From DAISKN01 sp964553925 (GTDB lineage Bacteria; Acidobacteriota; Vicinamibacteria; Marinacidobacterales; SMYC01): DNA of 64,000 bases. Below are positions 15,677 to 24,863 of the stretch, piece by piece. The notes below the pieces were generated by a model, which was given only the letters and a program-made list of their open reading frames with translations, was not told where the DNA came from and ran no database searches. The stretch's first letter is position 1; every line of letters begins with the position of its first letter. The stretch is from contig CAZKNR010000472.1 of assembly GCA_964553925.1 (NCBI GenBank), forward strand, positions 1 through 64,000, written 5' to 3'. A program made the translations under genes and the position numbers.

Positions 15677-16378
15677 CTAGGAGCCGGGACGGCGGAAATG
15701 CTCCAGCAGCTCCGAGAACCGCTCGAGGACTTTCAGGCGCGCGCCGCTCGGTGGGCGCACTTCTTCGTGCTCCAGGCTCCAGGTGTTCGGGTGCGGTATA
15801 TACACCGCGCCGAGGCCCACCTCGAGGGCGGGATTGATGTCGGAGCGCGGGCTGTTGCCGACCATCCAGGTCTCGTCGCGGTCGAGCCTTCGGCTCACGA
15901 GGAGCCGGCGGTAGTCCTCGGGCGCTTTCTCGCCCGTGATCTCCGTGTGCTGGAAGTAGTGGAGGACGCCGCTCCGCTCCACCTTGTCCCGCTGTTCCTT
16001 CAGGTCGCCCTTGGTGAAGAGGATGAGCCGGTGGTGCTCCTTCAGCACCGTCAGCGTCTCGACGACTCCCGGCAAGTACTGTATGGGCATCTGGCGCACA
16101 CGATCGCCGAGGGCGAGAATGCGCTCGCGATCCTCGGAGGAGGTGGGCGTCCCCGTGGTCTCCTCGAGCGTCTCCATCAGCGAGAGCGTAAAGCCCCGGC
16201 TGCCGTACCCGTGCAGGGGAATGTTCTTGCGCTCGATCCGAGGGAGAAGCACCGCGGCCGCTTCCCGCGAGCCAGAGCGCTCCTCGACGAGATCCAGGAA
16301 CCCAGAGGTAGCGCTCTCGAAGTGGAGGTTGTTCTCCCAGAGGGTGTCGTCGGCGTCGATGATGAGCGTCGTCGTCAC
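15677..16378 (-). CDS. HAD-superfamily phosphatase
   Basis: A 233-residue HAD hydrolase. The catalytic motif is DADDT (8-12), with the nucleophile Asp8 and acid/base Asp10. Motif II is LFTKGD (Thr), motif III is the Lys in TGEKAPEDY, and motif IV is GNSPRSDI. A helical cap lies between motifs I and II. The family includes phosphoglycolate phosphatase-like and pyrophosphatase-like enzymes; the substrate is not predictable. It begins with GTG 4 nt after the AroD-AroE-ThiF stop and is probably co-transcribed with it. Confidence 0.85.
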   Translation of the reverse strand: MTTTLIIDADDTLWENNLHFESATSGFLDLVEERSGSREAAAVLLPRIERKNIPLHGYGSRGFTLSLMETLEETTGTPTSSEDRERILALGDRVRQMPIQYLPGVVETLTVLKEHHRLILFTKGDLKEQRDKVERSGVLHYFQHTEITGEKAPEDYRRLLVSRRLDRDETWMVGNSPRSDINPALEVGLGAVYIPHPNTWSLEHEEVRPPSGARLKVLERFSELLEHFRRPGS

Positions 16379-16382
16379 GGGA

Positions 16383-18884
16383 TCACATCCCCACGTAGCG
16401 CGCGTAGAGGCTCCGGGCTTCCGCGGGATCCTGAGTTCCCTGAACGATCGCCCTTCCGTCGGGAAAGAGGACGATATAACGCCCCGAGATCCGCCCGCGC
16501 AGAAGATAGGAGTTCACGACGACCTCCGAGACCTCGCCGAGCGCCCGCAAACGCGTGGCGACGTCTTCCAGCACGAGCGAAGCGGGCCGGGCGGGCCGAA
16601 CCTGGACCGCGTCGCGGCCGCAGAGCGTGAGCGTCTGGCTCTCGGAGACGCCGGCGAGGTAGTCGAGCCTTCCGAGCCCGCAGGCCGGGCATCCCTCGCG
16701 CTTTCCCTTCGGCCGGAAGGAATCTGCCCGGCCCTGCCACACATCGATCGAGAGCACCGCGCCGGTGAGAGCCACCGTTCTCCCCGAGAGGATCTTGAGG
16801 CTCTCAGCGAGCTGGAAGGCCGACACCGCGTGGACCGCGGGAGCGATGACTCCCGCGGTGTCGCAGGTCGGGGATGTGCCGGGTAAAGGCTCCTCTTCGA
16901 GGAGACACCGTAGGCAGACGGTGACGCCGGGCCGCACGACAAAACTCATCCCGTAGCTTCCAACGCAGGCGGCGTAGATCCACGGGACACCGGTCTTGAT
17001 CGACGCGTCGTTCAGGAGATACCGGGTCTCGAAGTTGTCCGTTCCATCGAGCACCAGATCGATGCCCTCGAAAAGACCGAGGACGTTTCCCGCGTGCACG
17101 TCCTCGACCCTGCCCTCGATCTCGACGCCGCCGTTGATCCTTTGGAGCTTTCTCTGGGCGGCGACCGCTTTCGGAAGGCCCTCCGCGAGATCCTGCTCGT
17201 CGTAGAGGCTCTGACGCTGAAGGTTCGACTCGTCGACGTAGTCGCGATCGACGAGCCTCAAGCGCGCAACCCCCGCGCGCACCAGAACCTCCGAGGCAAT
17301 CGAGCCGAGCGCCCCTCCGCCGACGACCAGGACGGACGACCGGCGGATTCGTTCCTGACCCGAGGCGCCGATACCCTGAAACAAGATCTGCCGCGAGTAG
17401 CGCCGGTCTCGCTTCGCGAGATGACTTCGGGCGTAGCCGAGAAGCTCGGAGGCGTCCGGCTCTTCCGCGATCCAGAGTTTCGCCTGAGGCACGGCCTGGG
17501 CCGCGAGCATTTCGAGGCCGGTCACAACCGTTGCCCCGGCCTCTCGCGCCTTCCGGATGAGGTCCGTCTCCTCGGGCACGGTGACCATGTCGAAGACGAT
17601 CGACATCTTTGGGATCGAATCGACGTGAGGAGAGACCGGGGTCGCGTTGACGAGCAAGTCCCAGCGCTCCGAGGCGAGGCGCTCGAGGGGACCCGATTGA
17701 GCGCCCACGGCGGCCGCGAGGGCCGAGGCTCGCGACTCGGTCCGCGCGAGGATGAGGACAAAAGCCTCGTTCTCGGCGAGCGCGTGCGCCGCGGCGCGAG
17801 CCGCCCCGCCCGCGCCGATAACGACCGCGCTCTTTCCGCGAAGCGGCCCGAGTTTCGCGAGCGGCGCGAGAACACCGTCGCGGTCGGTGTTGTAGCCGTT
17901 CCACTTGCCGTCCCGAACGACGACGGTATTCACCGCGCCGATGCGGGCCGCGAGGGAGTCGACCTCGTCGAGATGCTCGAGGATCGCTTCCTTGAACGGA
18001 AGCGTCACCGAGAGCCCCGCGACACCGATTTCGCGCGCCGCCGATACGAAGCCGCGCAGATCGGTTTCCTGGAAGGGGACGTAGACCGCATTTTTGCCGA
18101 GGCGCTCGAAGAGGCGGTTGTGCATCGCCGGTGAGAGAGTTTCGAGCGCGCGCTCGCCGACGATTCCGTAGATGGCGGTTTCTCCGGAGAGGCTCCGAAA
18201 GCGATAGAGGTCGAGAAGCTCGTCGAGCGGCACCTGCCCCGGCCCGGTCGCCTTCGTGGCCGCGACCGGAGCATAGGTGAAAGCGGCGCCGAGCCGGCTC
18301 GCGAGGATGCGCCCGCTCGTTCCCGCGGGTCCGAGCGGCACGGGAACGTAGGCCTTCCCCGCTTCCCGGACTCCTTCCCCGGCGCGCGCCAATCGAAGCG
18401 ACCCCTCGAGAGACGAGACCCGGGCTGCGATCTTCACCACGTCCGCTCCGAGCTCGAGGGCTCGCGCGATCTTGAGGTCGACGTCCGCCGGGAACGATTG
18501 AAAGTCGTGGTGAGAGAGAACGAGCTTCGTCTCGCTTCGGCGCGCGAGCGGCGAGGACAGCGCATCGATCTCGACGTCGACGTACTCGAAGCCGAGCCCG
18601 ATCGCGCGCTCGAGAATCGAGAGGCGCTCGCCCTCCGTTCCCGAGAAGGCCCCACCCTCACGGGCGGAGCGGCACGTGAGCAGAAGGGGCTTTCCGAGCT
18701 TCTGCCCGATGTCTCGCAGCCGTTCGAGATCCGGGCGGTCGATCCCGTCGATGCGAAGCTCGACGATGTCGGCCCGTGCGGCGGAATCGAGGGCCGTGCG
18801 CGCGAGCTCATCCGCCGTATCGGCCTGAATCGACACGACAAGCCGGGTCGCGACCTCGGGAAGTGAAGCCCTCACGAACCGCAT
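16383..18884 (-). CDS. Fused type I 3-dehydroquinate dehydratase / shikimate dehydrogenase / ThiF-MoeB E1-like protein
   Basis: A single 833-residue frame with three enzymes. Residues about 10-230 are class I dehydroquinase: ELRID, the catalytic His in LSHHDF and the Schiff-base Lys in VVKIAARV. Residues about 235-485 are shikimate dehydrogenase: SPAMHN, the catalytic Lys in TLPFKEA, GYNTDRDG and the NADP loop GAGGAARA. Residues about 490-750 are an E1-like adenylyltransferase: RYSRQILF, VVGGGALGS, ESNLQRQ, DGTDNFETR and zinc Cys pairs CLRC and CPAC. The C-terminal tail (about 750-833) resembles the extension of some ThiF proteins. AroD-AroE fusions are known; the added E1 module is unusual. 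The linker has no ATG for separate translation. The start at 18884 puts the first strand at residue 13. Confidence 0.92.
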   Translation of the reverse strand: MRFVRASLPEVATRLVVSIQADTADELARTALDSAARADIVELRIDGIDRPDLERLRDIGQKLGKPLLLTCRSAREGGAFSGTEGERLSILERAIGLGFEYVDVEIDALSSPLARRSETKLVLSHHDFQSFPADVDLKIARALELGADVVKIAARVSSLEGSLRLARAGEGVREAGKAYVPVPLGPAGTSGRILASRLGAAFTYAPVAATKATGPGQVPLDELLDLYRFRSLSGETAIYGIVGERALETLSPAMHNRLFERLGKNAVYVPFQETDLRGFVSAAREIGVAGLSVTLPFKEAILEHLDEVDSLAARIGAVNTVVVRDGKWNGYNTDRDGVLAPLAKLGPLRGKSAVVIGAGGAARAAAHALAENEAFVLILARTESRASALAAAVGAQSGPLERLASERWDLLVNATPVSPHVDSIPKMSIVFDMVTVPEETDLIRKAREAGATVVTGLEMLAAQAVPQAKLWIAEEPDASELLGYARSHLAKRDRRYSRQILFQGIGASGQERIRRSSVLVVGGGALGSIASEVLVRAGVARLRLVDRDYVDESNLQRQSLYDEQDLAEGLPKAVAAQRKLQRINGGVEIEGRVEDVHAGNVLGLFEGIDLVLDGTDNFETRYLLNDASIKTGVPWIYAACVGSYGMSFVVRPGVTVCLRCLLEEEPLPGTSPTCDTAGVIAPAVHAVSAFQLAESLKILSGRTVALTGAVLSIDVWQGRADSFRPKGKREGCPACGLGRLDYLAGVSESQTLTLCGRDAVQVRPARPASLVLEDVATRLRALGEVSEVVVNSYLLRGRISGRYIVLFPDGRAIVQGTQDPAEARSLYARYVGM

Positions 18885-19016
18885 ATTAACCGTAACCGGA
18901 CTTGAACGTTCATTGACCGGGCGGGACCGATGAACTATCATAACTCTAGAGATCCAAAGGAAATGTCCCGAGCGGTCCCCTTCCAGCCGGGCGATTCCAT
19001 CGAGGGAAAGAGAACA

Positions 19017-20858
19017 TTGAAGCGCCTTTCCGTGGTTCCAGGTGTCCTTCTCGCGCTCGCTCTCGCTATCTGCCCGAGCGCCCTCTTCGCGATGGAGTTT
19101 CTTCCCCTCGACCAAGTTCGCCCGGGCATGGTGGGGGAGGGTCTCACCGTTTTTTCGGGGGAGAAGATCGAGTCCTTCAAAGTCACGATCCTCGGCGTGC
19201 TTCGGAACTTCGGGCCCAACCAGAACATGATCCTGGCGGAGCTCGAAGGCGGCCCGCTCGCACACACCGGCATCATCGCGGGAATGAGCGGGAGCCCGGT
19301 CTACGTGGACGGGAAGCTCATCGGCGCCGTCGCCTACGCCTTCCCTTTCGCCAAGGATCCGATCGCCGGAATCACGCCTTTCCAGGAGATGGTCGAAGCG
19401 ACCGATACTCCGTCGACGCGGCGAGCCGCGGCTCCGCTCGCGTTCCCTCTGACCGCGCAGGGGCTCGGCGAGGCGGTGCCCGCGAGAGCTTTTCCGATTC
19501 CCGTCCAGGGAGTCTCCCTCGCTGGCGTCGATCGTCTACAGCCCCATCTAGGCAGGCTCCTTTCGCCGATCGCGACCCCGGTCTCGCTTCTCGGATTCCC
19601 CCCGGAGTCGTTCGAGCTCGTGGCTCCATTCTTCCGGCAGCTCGGAGTCGAGCCTCTCATGGCGGGGGCCCCGGTCGGTGGCCTCAGTGGAACGACCGCA
19701 CAAACGAGCGACCCCAGGCCAATTCAGCCAGGAGACGCGATCGGAGTCGGCCTCGTGACCGGCGATCTGCAGATTGCGGCCACGGGCACGGTCACGCACG
19801 TCGATCCCTCGAGCGGCAGCGTCTACGCTTTCGGACATCCGCTCTTCAACCTCGGTCCCATCGAGTACCCCATGACCCGCTCCGAGGTTCACCTCGTGCT
19901 CCCGTCCCTGATGAACTCCTTCAAGATGGCCTCGAGCGGCGAGACCATCGGGACCTGGGTCCAGGACCGGGCCACGGGGATCAAGGGGACGGAGGGAGTC
20001 AGGCCGCGAATGGTCCCGATGAAGGTGGACGTCCGCACGAGCCGCGGGCAGGAGAAGACCTACCATCTCGAGATCGTGAACGACGAGCTGTTCTCACCCG
20101 TCCTTGCTTTCGCGTCTCTGGTCTCCATACTCCAAAGCACCGAGAGGCAGTTCGGAAGCCAGACGGTCAAAGTCTCCGCCTGGGTCGAGACCACGGACGA
20201 TCGGCGCATCAATATCGAGGACGTGTTCGCCGACCAGCAGGCGGCGGTCTCGGCTTCGGCGATGGTGGCCTCGCCCCTCGCCTTTCTGCTCGCGAACGAT
20301 TTCGAGGACATAGCCCTCCGCGACATTCGCGTCGAGGTAGAGGCGAGCGAACAGCTGCAAACGGCGAAGCTGGTCCGTGCCTGGCTCGAGAGCGACGAGG
20401 TCGCTCCGGGCGGGACGGTCGCGCTCAAGCTTCTCCTCCGATCCTACCGAGGCGACGAAATCCTCGAGAGCGTCGACGTCACCGTTCCCCCGCATATTCG
20501 CTCGGGCTCGCTGCGGCTCATGGTGGCCGACGCCGAGACGCTTTCTTCGGTCGAGCGCCGGGAGGCGCGGCAGGTCTTCGTCCCCAAAGACCTGGATCAG
20601 CTGGTTCGCGCCATCAATTCCTTCAGGAAGAACAACCGCCTTTACATCCGATTGAGCCGTACGGACGTCTCCGGCGCCATCGTCGCCGGGGAGTACTTGA
20701 CGTCACTGCCGCCGAGCGTGATGGGCGTCCTCGAGACCGACGACTCCTCGAGCGGCTTCACCCCGGTGGGCACCTCCACGTTCTGGGAGCACGAGATCAA
20801 AACCGACTACAGCGTCTCCGGCGCCCGGATCCTGAACCTGGAAGTGGCGACGCGCTGA
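19017..20858 (+). CDS. SpoIVB/S55-like secreted serine peptidase-related protein
   Basis: A roughly 613-residue secreted protein with a signal peptide (about 1-25, ending in ALFA) followed by a domain like SpoIVB peptidase S55. The key motif is GMSGSPVY at 89-96, where the family places its catalytic serine, followed by GKLIGAVAYAF. A second family-like block is VYAFGHPLF and GPIEYPM. The C-terminal half has beta-rich repeats with no clear match. TTG at 19017 is favoured because GAGGGAAAG lies 8 nt upstream and it leads directly into the signal peptide; in-frame ATGs at 18930 and 18963 would add an odd polar extension. It is divergent from the aro fusion. Confidence 0.8.
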   Translation: MKRLSVVPGVLLALALAICPSALFAMEFLPLDQVRPGMVGEGLTVFSGEKIESFKVTILGVLRNFGPNQNMILAELEGGPLAHTGIIAGMSGSPVYVDGKLIGAVAYAFPFAKDPIAGITPFQEMVEATDTPSTRRAAAPLAFPLTAQGLGEAVPARAFPIPVQGVSLAGVDRLQPHLGRLLSPIATPVSLLGFPPESFELVAPFFRQLGVEPLMAGAPVGGLSGTTAQTSDPRPIQPGDAIGVGLVTGDLQIAATGTVTHVDPSSGSVYAFGHPLFNLGPIEYPMTRSEVHLVLPSLMNSFKMASSGETIGTWVQDRATGIKGTEGVRPRMVPMKVDVRTSRGQEKTYHLEIVNDELFSPVLAFASLVSILQSTERQFGSQTVKVSAWVETTDDRRINIEDVFADQQAAVSASAMVASPLAFLLANDFEDIALRDIRVEVEASEQLQTAKLVRAWLESDEVAPGGTVALKLLLRSYRGDEILESVDVTVPPHIRSGSLRLMVADAETLSSVERREARQVFVPKDLDQLVRAINSFRKNNRLYIRLSRTDVSGAIVAGEYLTSLPPSVMGVLETDDSSSGFTPVGTSTFWEHEIKTDYSVSGARILNLEVATR

Positions 20859-20892
20859 GGTCTCCGCCCGCAGCCTTCGAAAGGAAATCGTC

Positions 20893-23136
20893 TTGACCAA
20901 GAAGCATTTCTCTCGCTTGCTTCTCGCCCTCGGGTCCGCCGGGGTCGCCGTCTCGTCCCTGGGGGCCATCCCCACGTTCTGGAGGCTCGAGAGCCAGGCG
21001 GACTTCCTGCCCGGCGAAGTGGAAGGGGTCTCGATCAGCTCCGAGGGAACGATCTCCCTCGCTCCCGCGGTCCAGGTGCTCGCCGAGGTGAACGACCCTT
21101 ACTTCTGGAGTCTCGCCGTCGACGGCGCGAGGTTCTACCTGGGGAGCGGCAACGACGGGAAGATCTACCGCGTCGAAGCCACAGGCGCGAGCCGCGTCCT
21201 CGCCGATACCAAGGAGCTTCAGGTGCACGCGCTCGCGGTGGATCGCCGCGGAAACGTCTACGCCGGCACGTCGCCGAGGGGCTCGGTCTACAAGATCACG
21301 ACCGATGGAACCACCGATGTCTTCTTCGATCCCGACGACCGCTACATCTGGGCGCTCAAGGCGGACTCGCGGGGCAACCTCCTGGTCGCGACCGGCGATC
21401 GAGCTCGCATCTACCGCGTCGACTCCGGAGGGCAGTCGGAAGTGCTCTTCGAGAGCGAGGAGACGCATATCGTTTCTCTCGCCATCGACGCCGACGACAA
21501 CGTCTACGCCGGCACCGACGCGAACGGCCTGGTTCTGCGGATCGATCGCAACGGAGCGACCACCGTTCTCTTCGACACGCCGTTTCAGGAAGTGAGGGCC
21601 ATCGTCCTCGATTCCCGACGAAACGTCTACGCGGCGACGGTGAACGGCGGTGTGCGGGCGAGGGAGGCGCAGGAGCCCGCCGCCACTCCGACCCCATCGG
21701 CTTCGATCTCGACGGGAGGCGGAGGAGAGATGTTAACCGTCACCGCGACGGCTAACGTCGTGGGGACTCCGTCTTCGAGCTCCCCTTCCACGAGCCCTTC
21801 GGGGGGGTCCGCGGGTGGTCTCTACCGCATCTCCCCCGACGGCGCCGCGGAGCTGATGTGGCAGTCACGAAACGATCCGCCGCTCTCCCTCGCTCTCGCG
21901 AGCGACGACCGCCTCATCCTGGGCTCGGGAACCGACGGCCGGGTCTTCCTCGTGAGCCAGGACAAGACGAGCGCTCTCTTTCTGAGCGCGGACGCGGATC
22001 AGGTCACCGCCGTCGGCTCCGGCGGCAGCGGAGAGACCTATCTCGTCACCTCGAACCCCGCGAAGCTCTATCGGCTCAACCGCGGCCGGCGCACCGAAGG
22101 GGTGTACCGCTCCCCCGCCATCGATACCAAGACCGTTTCCTCCTGGGGCAAAATCCGGTGGCAGGCGGCAACGCCCTCGGGGACGACGATTCGGCTTTCG
22201 ACCCGCTCGGGCAACTCGGCGGATCCCGACAACACCTGGAGTGACTGGTCGCAGCCCTACACGTCGTCCCTGGGAGAGCAGATCGCGAGCCCGCGCGCCA
22301 GGTTCCTGCAGTGGCGTGCGGTCTTGAACTCGACGGGTGAGGTCAGTCCCGAGCTCTTCGACGTGACCGCGATCTATCTGCAGCAGAACCTGGCCCCTGA
22401 GGTGAGCGACATCAGCATCCTTACGCCGGGTCAGACGTTCCAAAAGCCGATCGTCACCACCGGACAGATCGAGATCCTCGGGATGGAGGAAGTTCTCTCG
22501 GAGACGTCCCCTAGAAACGGGAGCGCCTCGACGACCACGGGGCCGAATATGGGACCGATGAGCCTCATCGCGATTGCGCGTCCGTTCTACCGCAAGGGAA
22601 TTCAGACGGTGACCTGGAAGTCGTCCGATCCGAACGATGACGACTTGACGTTCGACGTCCAGTATCGCGCCGAGGGAGAAACCCTCTGGAAAGTGTTGCG
22701 CCAAGACCTGACCCATCCGGTCATCGCCTGGGACACCGTCGCCATGCCCGACGGCCGGTACACGTTGAGAATCGTGGCCCGTGACACCGCCTCGAATCCC
22801 TCGGAGTCCGTGCGCACGGGCGAGAAGACGAGCCAGAGCTTCGAGGTCGACAATACCCCTCCCCGGGTCGCGAATCTCACCTCTGAAGCGGTCCAGAATG
22901 GCCATCGCGTCCTCTTCACCGCGGAGGACGACATCAGCTCGATCCAGAGCGTCGAGTACGCGGTGAACTCGGGGAAGTGGACCATCGTGTTCCCGACCGA
23001 CGGGATCGCCGACTCGAAACTGGAAAGCTTCGGCTTCTCTTTGCCGGGCTACCGGGACGGCGGGATCTATACGCTGGTGGTGAAAGTCACCGACGTTCTC
23101 GGCAACACGGTGACGGCACGCGCCGACCTTCGTTAA
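20893..23136 (+). CDS. Secreted beta-propeller protein
   Basis: A 747-residue protein with a signal peptide (about 1-26) and repeated propeller blades of the form D..GNVYAGT..G.VY.I and D..GNLLVATGD..RIYRV over about residues 40-380. A low-complexity Thr/Ser/Pro insert (about 255-300) interrupts the propeller. The C-terminal region (about 400-740) looks like beta-sandwich modules, including an Fn3-like segment around GRYTLRIVARD. The start is TTG with AAAGGAAA upstream. It follows the S55-like gene by 34 nt and is probably in its operon. No catalytic residues were recognised; a binding or scaffold role in the periplasm or on the surface is likely. Confidence 0.8.
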   Translation: MTKKHFSRLLLALGSAGVAVSSLGAIPTFWRLESQADFLPGEVEGVSISSEGTISLAPAVQVLAEVNDPYFWSLAVDGARFYLGSGNDGKIYRVEATGASRVLADTKELQVHALAVDRRGNVYAGTSPRGSVYKITTDGTTDVFFDPDDRYIWALKADSRGNLLVATGDRARIYRVDSGGQSEVLFESEETHIVSLAIDADDNVYAGTDANGLVLRIDRNGATTVLFDTPFQEVRAIVLDSRRNVYAATVNGGVRAREAQEPAATPTPSASISTGGGGEMLTVTATANVVGTPSSSSPSTSPSGGSAGGLYRISPDGAAELMWQSRNDPPLSLALASDDRLILGSGTDGRVFLVSQDKTSALFLSADADQVTAVGSGGSGETYLVTSNPAKLYRLNRGRRTEGVYRSPAIDTKTVSSWGKIRWQAATPSGTTIRLSTRSGNSADPDNTWSDWSQPYTSSLGEQIASPRARFLQWRAVLNSTGEVSPELFDVTAIYLQQNLAPEVSDISILTPGQTFQKPIVTTGQIEILGMEEVLSETSPRNGSASTTTGPNMGPMSLIAIARPFYRKGIQTVTWKSSDPNDDDLTFDVQYRAEGETLWKVLRQDLTHPVIAWDTVAMPDGRYTLRIVARDTASNPSESVRTGEKTSQSFEVDNTPPRVANLTSEAVQNGHRVLFTAEDDISSIQSVEYAVNSGKWTIVFPTDGIADSKLESFGFSLPGYRDGGIYTLVVKVTDVLGNTVTARADLR

Positions 23137-23152
23137 TCTAAGACGACGGCAA

Positions 23153-23194
23153 CGGGCCCGGAGGGCCCGTCCTCCCCGCGCGAGGAGCGCGGGG
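23153..23194. terminator. Pair of GC-rich hairpins between convergent genes
   Basis: Two strong hairpins lie between the propeller gene and the convergent anti-sigma gene: 23153-23169 (CGGGCCC/GGGCCCG) and 23174-23194 (CCCCGCGC-GAGGA-GCGCGGGG). There is no T-run, so a bidirectional or Rho-assisted terminator is inferred from position and stem strength. Confidence 0.55.
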
Positions 23195-23223
23195 AGCGAG
23201 CCGAGCGAAGAGCGAGGCGAGCA

Positions 23224-24000
23224 TTAAGCGATGACGCGGGTCGACGGTGTCGGGCCGTCTTGTGTCGAGAGCCGTCTTGCCGCGGCGGCCCTGACTTCCG
23301 TGGTGGTGAAGAAGTAGAGGAAATTCACCGGCACCGTGCGGTTACCAAGCCTCGCGGGCTCGAAACCGGTGTCCTTTACCGCCTGCAGAGTGCGGGCGAG
23401 CATGCCCTCGTCGCCGCTTCGGTAGATCACTTCGAGCGTCCTCACCGTCCCGTGCTGATCGATCGAGGCGAGGGTGAGCATCGATCCTTCCTTGCCCCGC
23501 TCGACGTCGGCGAAGGGGAACCCGTTCACCGATCCGTCGCGGAAACGGGGCGAGCTCATGGGCTCGTTCAGAAGAACGGGCTCGGGAAGCGACATCGGGA
23601 TCAGCGCGGAGGAAATCTTGCGGGCGGCGTGCTCCCCGTACTGATAGTCAAGAAGTAGAACCATCCCGAGGAGAACGACGGTCGCGAGCGTTCCCAGACT
23701 CAATGCCGGGAAGAAGCCCGAGTGATTTCCCGACCCCTGAATGTGGCCGCGCAGAACGGGCACCATACCTCTTTCCTCGGAATCGATCCGGTCGCGGACG
23801 CTCGCCATCAAGGTCGAGGGCGCGTTGAGCGGCGGCAGGTGTCGGAGGCCGTTCGCGAGGTCGGCCATTTTCTTGTACTCGGAACGGCAGTCCCCGCACT
23901 CGGACAGATGCCGTTCGACTGCCTCGGTCGTCCCCGGGGGAAGCTCTCCATCGTAGTAGGACGAAACAACCGCGCTTCGTGGGTGGCCCAACATTTTCAC
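23224..24000 (-). CDS. Anti-sigma factor with zinc finger and TonB-C-like periplasmic domain
   Basis: A 258-residue membrane protein. The N-terminal zf-HC2 anti-sigma domain has H31, C35 and C38 (HLSECGDC), which should bind the partner sigma factor. One transmembrane helix spans about 96-117. The extracytoplasmic part ends in about 70 residues (VIYRSGDEG through GFEPARLGNRTVPV to FLYFF) whose pattern resembles the C-terminal domain of TonB. Its start overlaps the sigma-factor stop by 4 nt (ATGA). Release of the sigma factor is presumably driven by a periplasmic signal. Confidence 0.88.
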   Translation of the reverse strand: MKMLGHPRSAVVSSYYDGELPPGTTEAVERHLSECGDCRSEYKKMADLANGLRHLPPLNAPSTLMASVRDRIDSEERGMVPVLRGHIQGSGNHSGFFPALSLGTLATVVLLGMVLLLDYQYGEHAARKISSALIPMSLPEPVLLNEPMSSPRFRDGSVNGFPFADVERGKEGSMLTLASIDQHGTVRTLEVIYRSGDEGMLARTLQAVKDTGFEPARLGNRTVPVNFLYFFTTTEVRAAAARRLSTQDGPTPSTRVIA

Positions 24001-24671
24001 ACTTCCTCTGAGATACCGAAGATCTCCGGATCCAGGCGGTCACGGAGCGATTTGCGCGCCCTCGCCAATCGGGACTTGACCGTCCCGAGGGGCAGATCCA
24101 GCGTCGTCGAGATCTCGTCGTAAGAGAGACCCTCGATCTCCTTCAACAGAAGGATGGTTTTCTGGTCGAATGGGAGCTTCTCGATGGCCCGGTGCAGTAT
24201 CTCGCCCTGCTCCTTCCGCGCCAGCGCCTCGTCCGGCGCGACGTCGCCGGAAATCAGGCAGGCGACCCCCGAACGAGTCCTCGTCTCTGCTTCTTCGATG
24301 GGAACGGCTGTCATCTCGCCGATCCGGCGCTTCCACCAACGCTTCTGATTCTTCGCGCGGTTGATGACGATGCGATAGATCCAGGTTCTCAGGGAGGCGT
24401 CCCGCCGGAAGCTCGAGAGCTTCCTATAAACCTGAAGGAAGACTTCCTGAGACAGATCGACGGCTTCGTCGTAGCTTCCGAGGAGCCTCGAGGAAAGACT
24501 GAAAACCATGTCTTGATACCGAAGCACGATCTGGTCGAACGCGGTGTCGTCGCCCGCGAGACACCGATCGATCAGGGCGGATTCCTCCAGCGACAGCCGG
24601 AAAGCCTCGGGAGTCGCTCGTTCGGCCCCAATGAACTCCTCGACAGGAAGCGCCGAGGACGGGTCATACAT
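23997..24671 (-). CDS. ECF-type RNA polymerase sigma factor
   Basis: A sigma-70 family protein of about 224 residues with region 2 (RYQDMVFSLSSRLLG through DLSQEVFLQVYRKL) and region 4 (LPFDQKTILLLKEIEGLSYDEI, with HTH LPLGTVKSRLARARK). A 30-residue N-terminal leader precedes region 2. The ATG at 24671 has GGGGTGA upstream and is preferred; an in-frame ATG at 24695 would add 8 residues. It is co-transcribed with its anti-sigma factor, and an ECF-like promoter sits upstream. Confidence 0.93.
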   Translation of the reverse strand: MYDPSSALPVEEFIGAERATPEAFRLSLEESALIDRCLAGDDTAFDQIVLRYQDMVFSLSSRLLGSYDEAVDLSQEVFLQVYRKLSSFRRDASLRTWIYRIVINRAKNQKRWWKRRIGEMTAVPIEEAETRTRSGVACLISGDVAPDEALARKEQGEILHRAIEKLPFDQKTILLLKEIEGLSYDEISTTLDLPLGTVKSRLARARKSLRDRLDPEIFGISEEV

Positions 24672-24763
24672 CACGTCACCCCAGGGCCGTCGCATCGTAG
24701 TGAATCTCTCGCGTATCGTAGCACGAGAGGTTCAGATTCGAGACGATCCAGCCGTCACCTCTA

Positions 24764-24792
24764 TTGGACACCGCCGGCACCTCCAAGGTTCC
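24764..24792 (-). promoter_or_regulatory. Putative ECF-type promoter upstream of the sigma factor
   Basis: On the minus strand GGAACC (24792-24787), a 17-nt spacer and GTCCAA (24769-24764) resemble the GGAAC...GTC pattern of many ECF sigma promoters, suggesting autoregulation. The second sigma operon has the same AACC-17-GTC(C/T)AA layout at 50860-50886. Confidence 0.45.
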
Positions 24793-24863
24793 CTCGAAAG
24801 CATCTTTGACGCCGCCTTCAACTTTCTGCTAACGTACGGAAGGAATGGGCTTTATGGTCGAAA

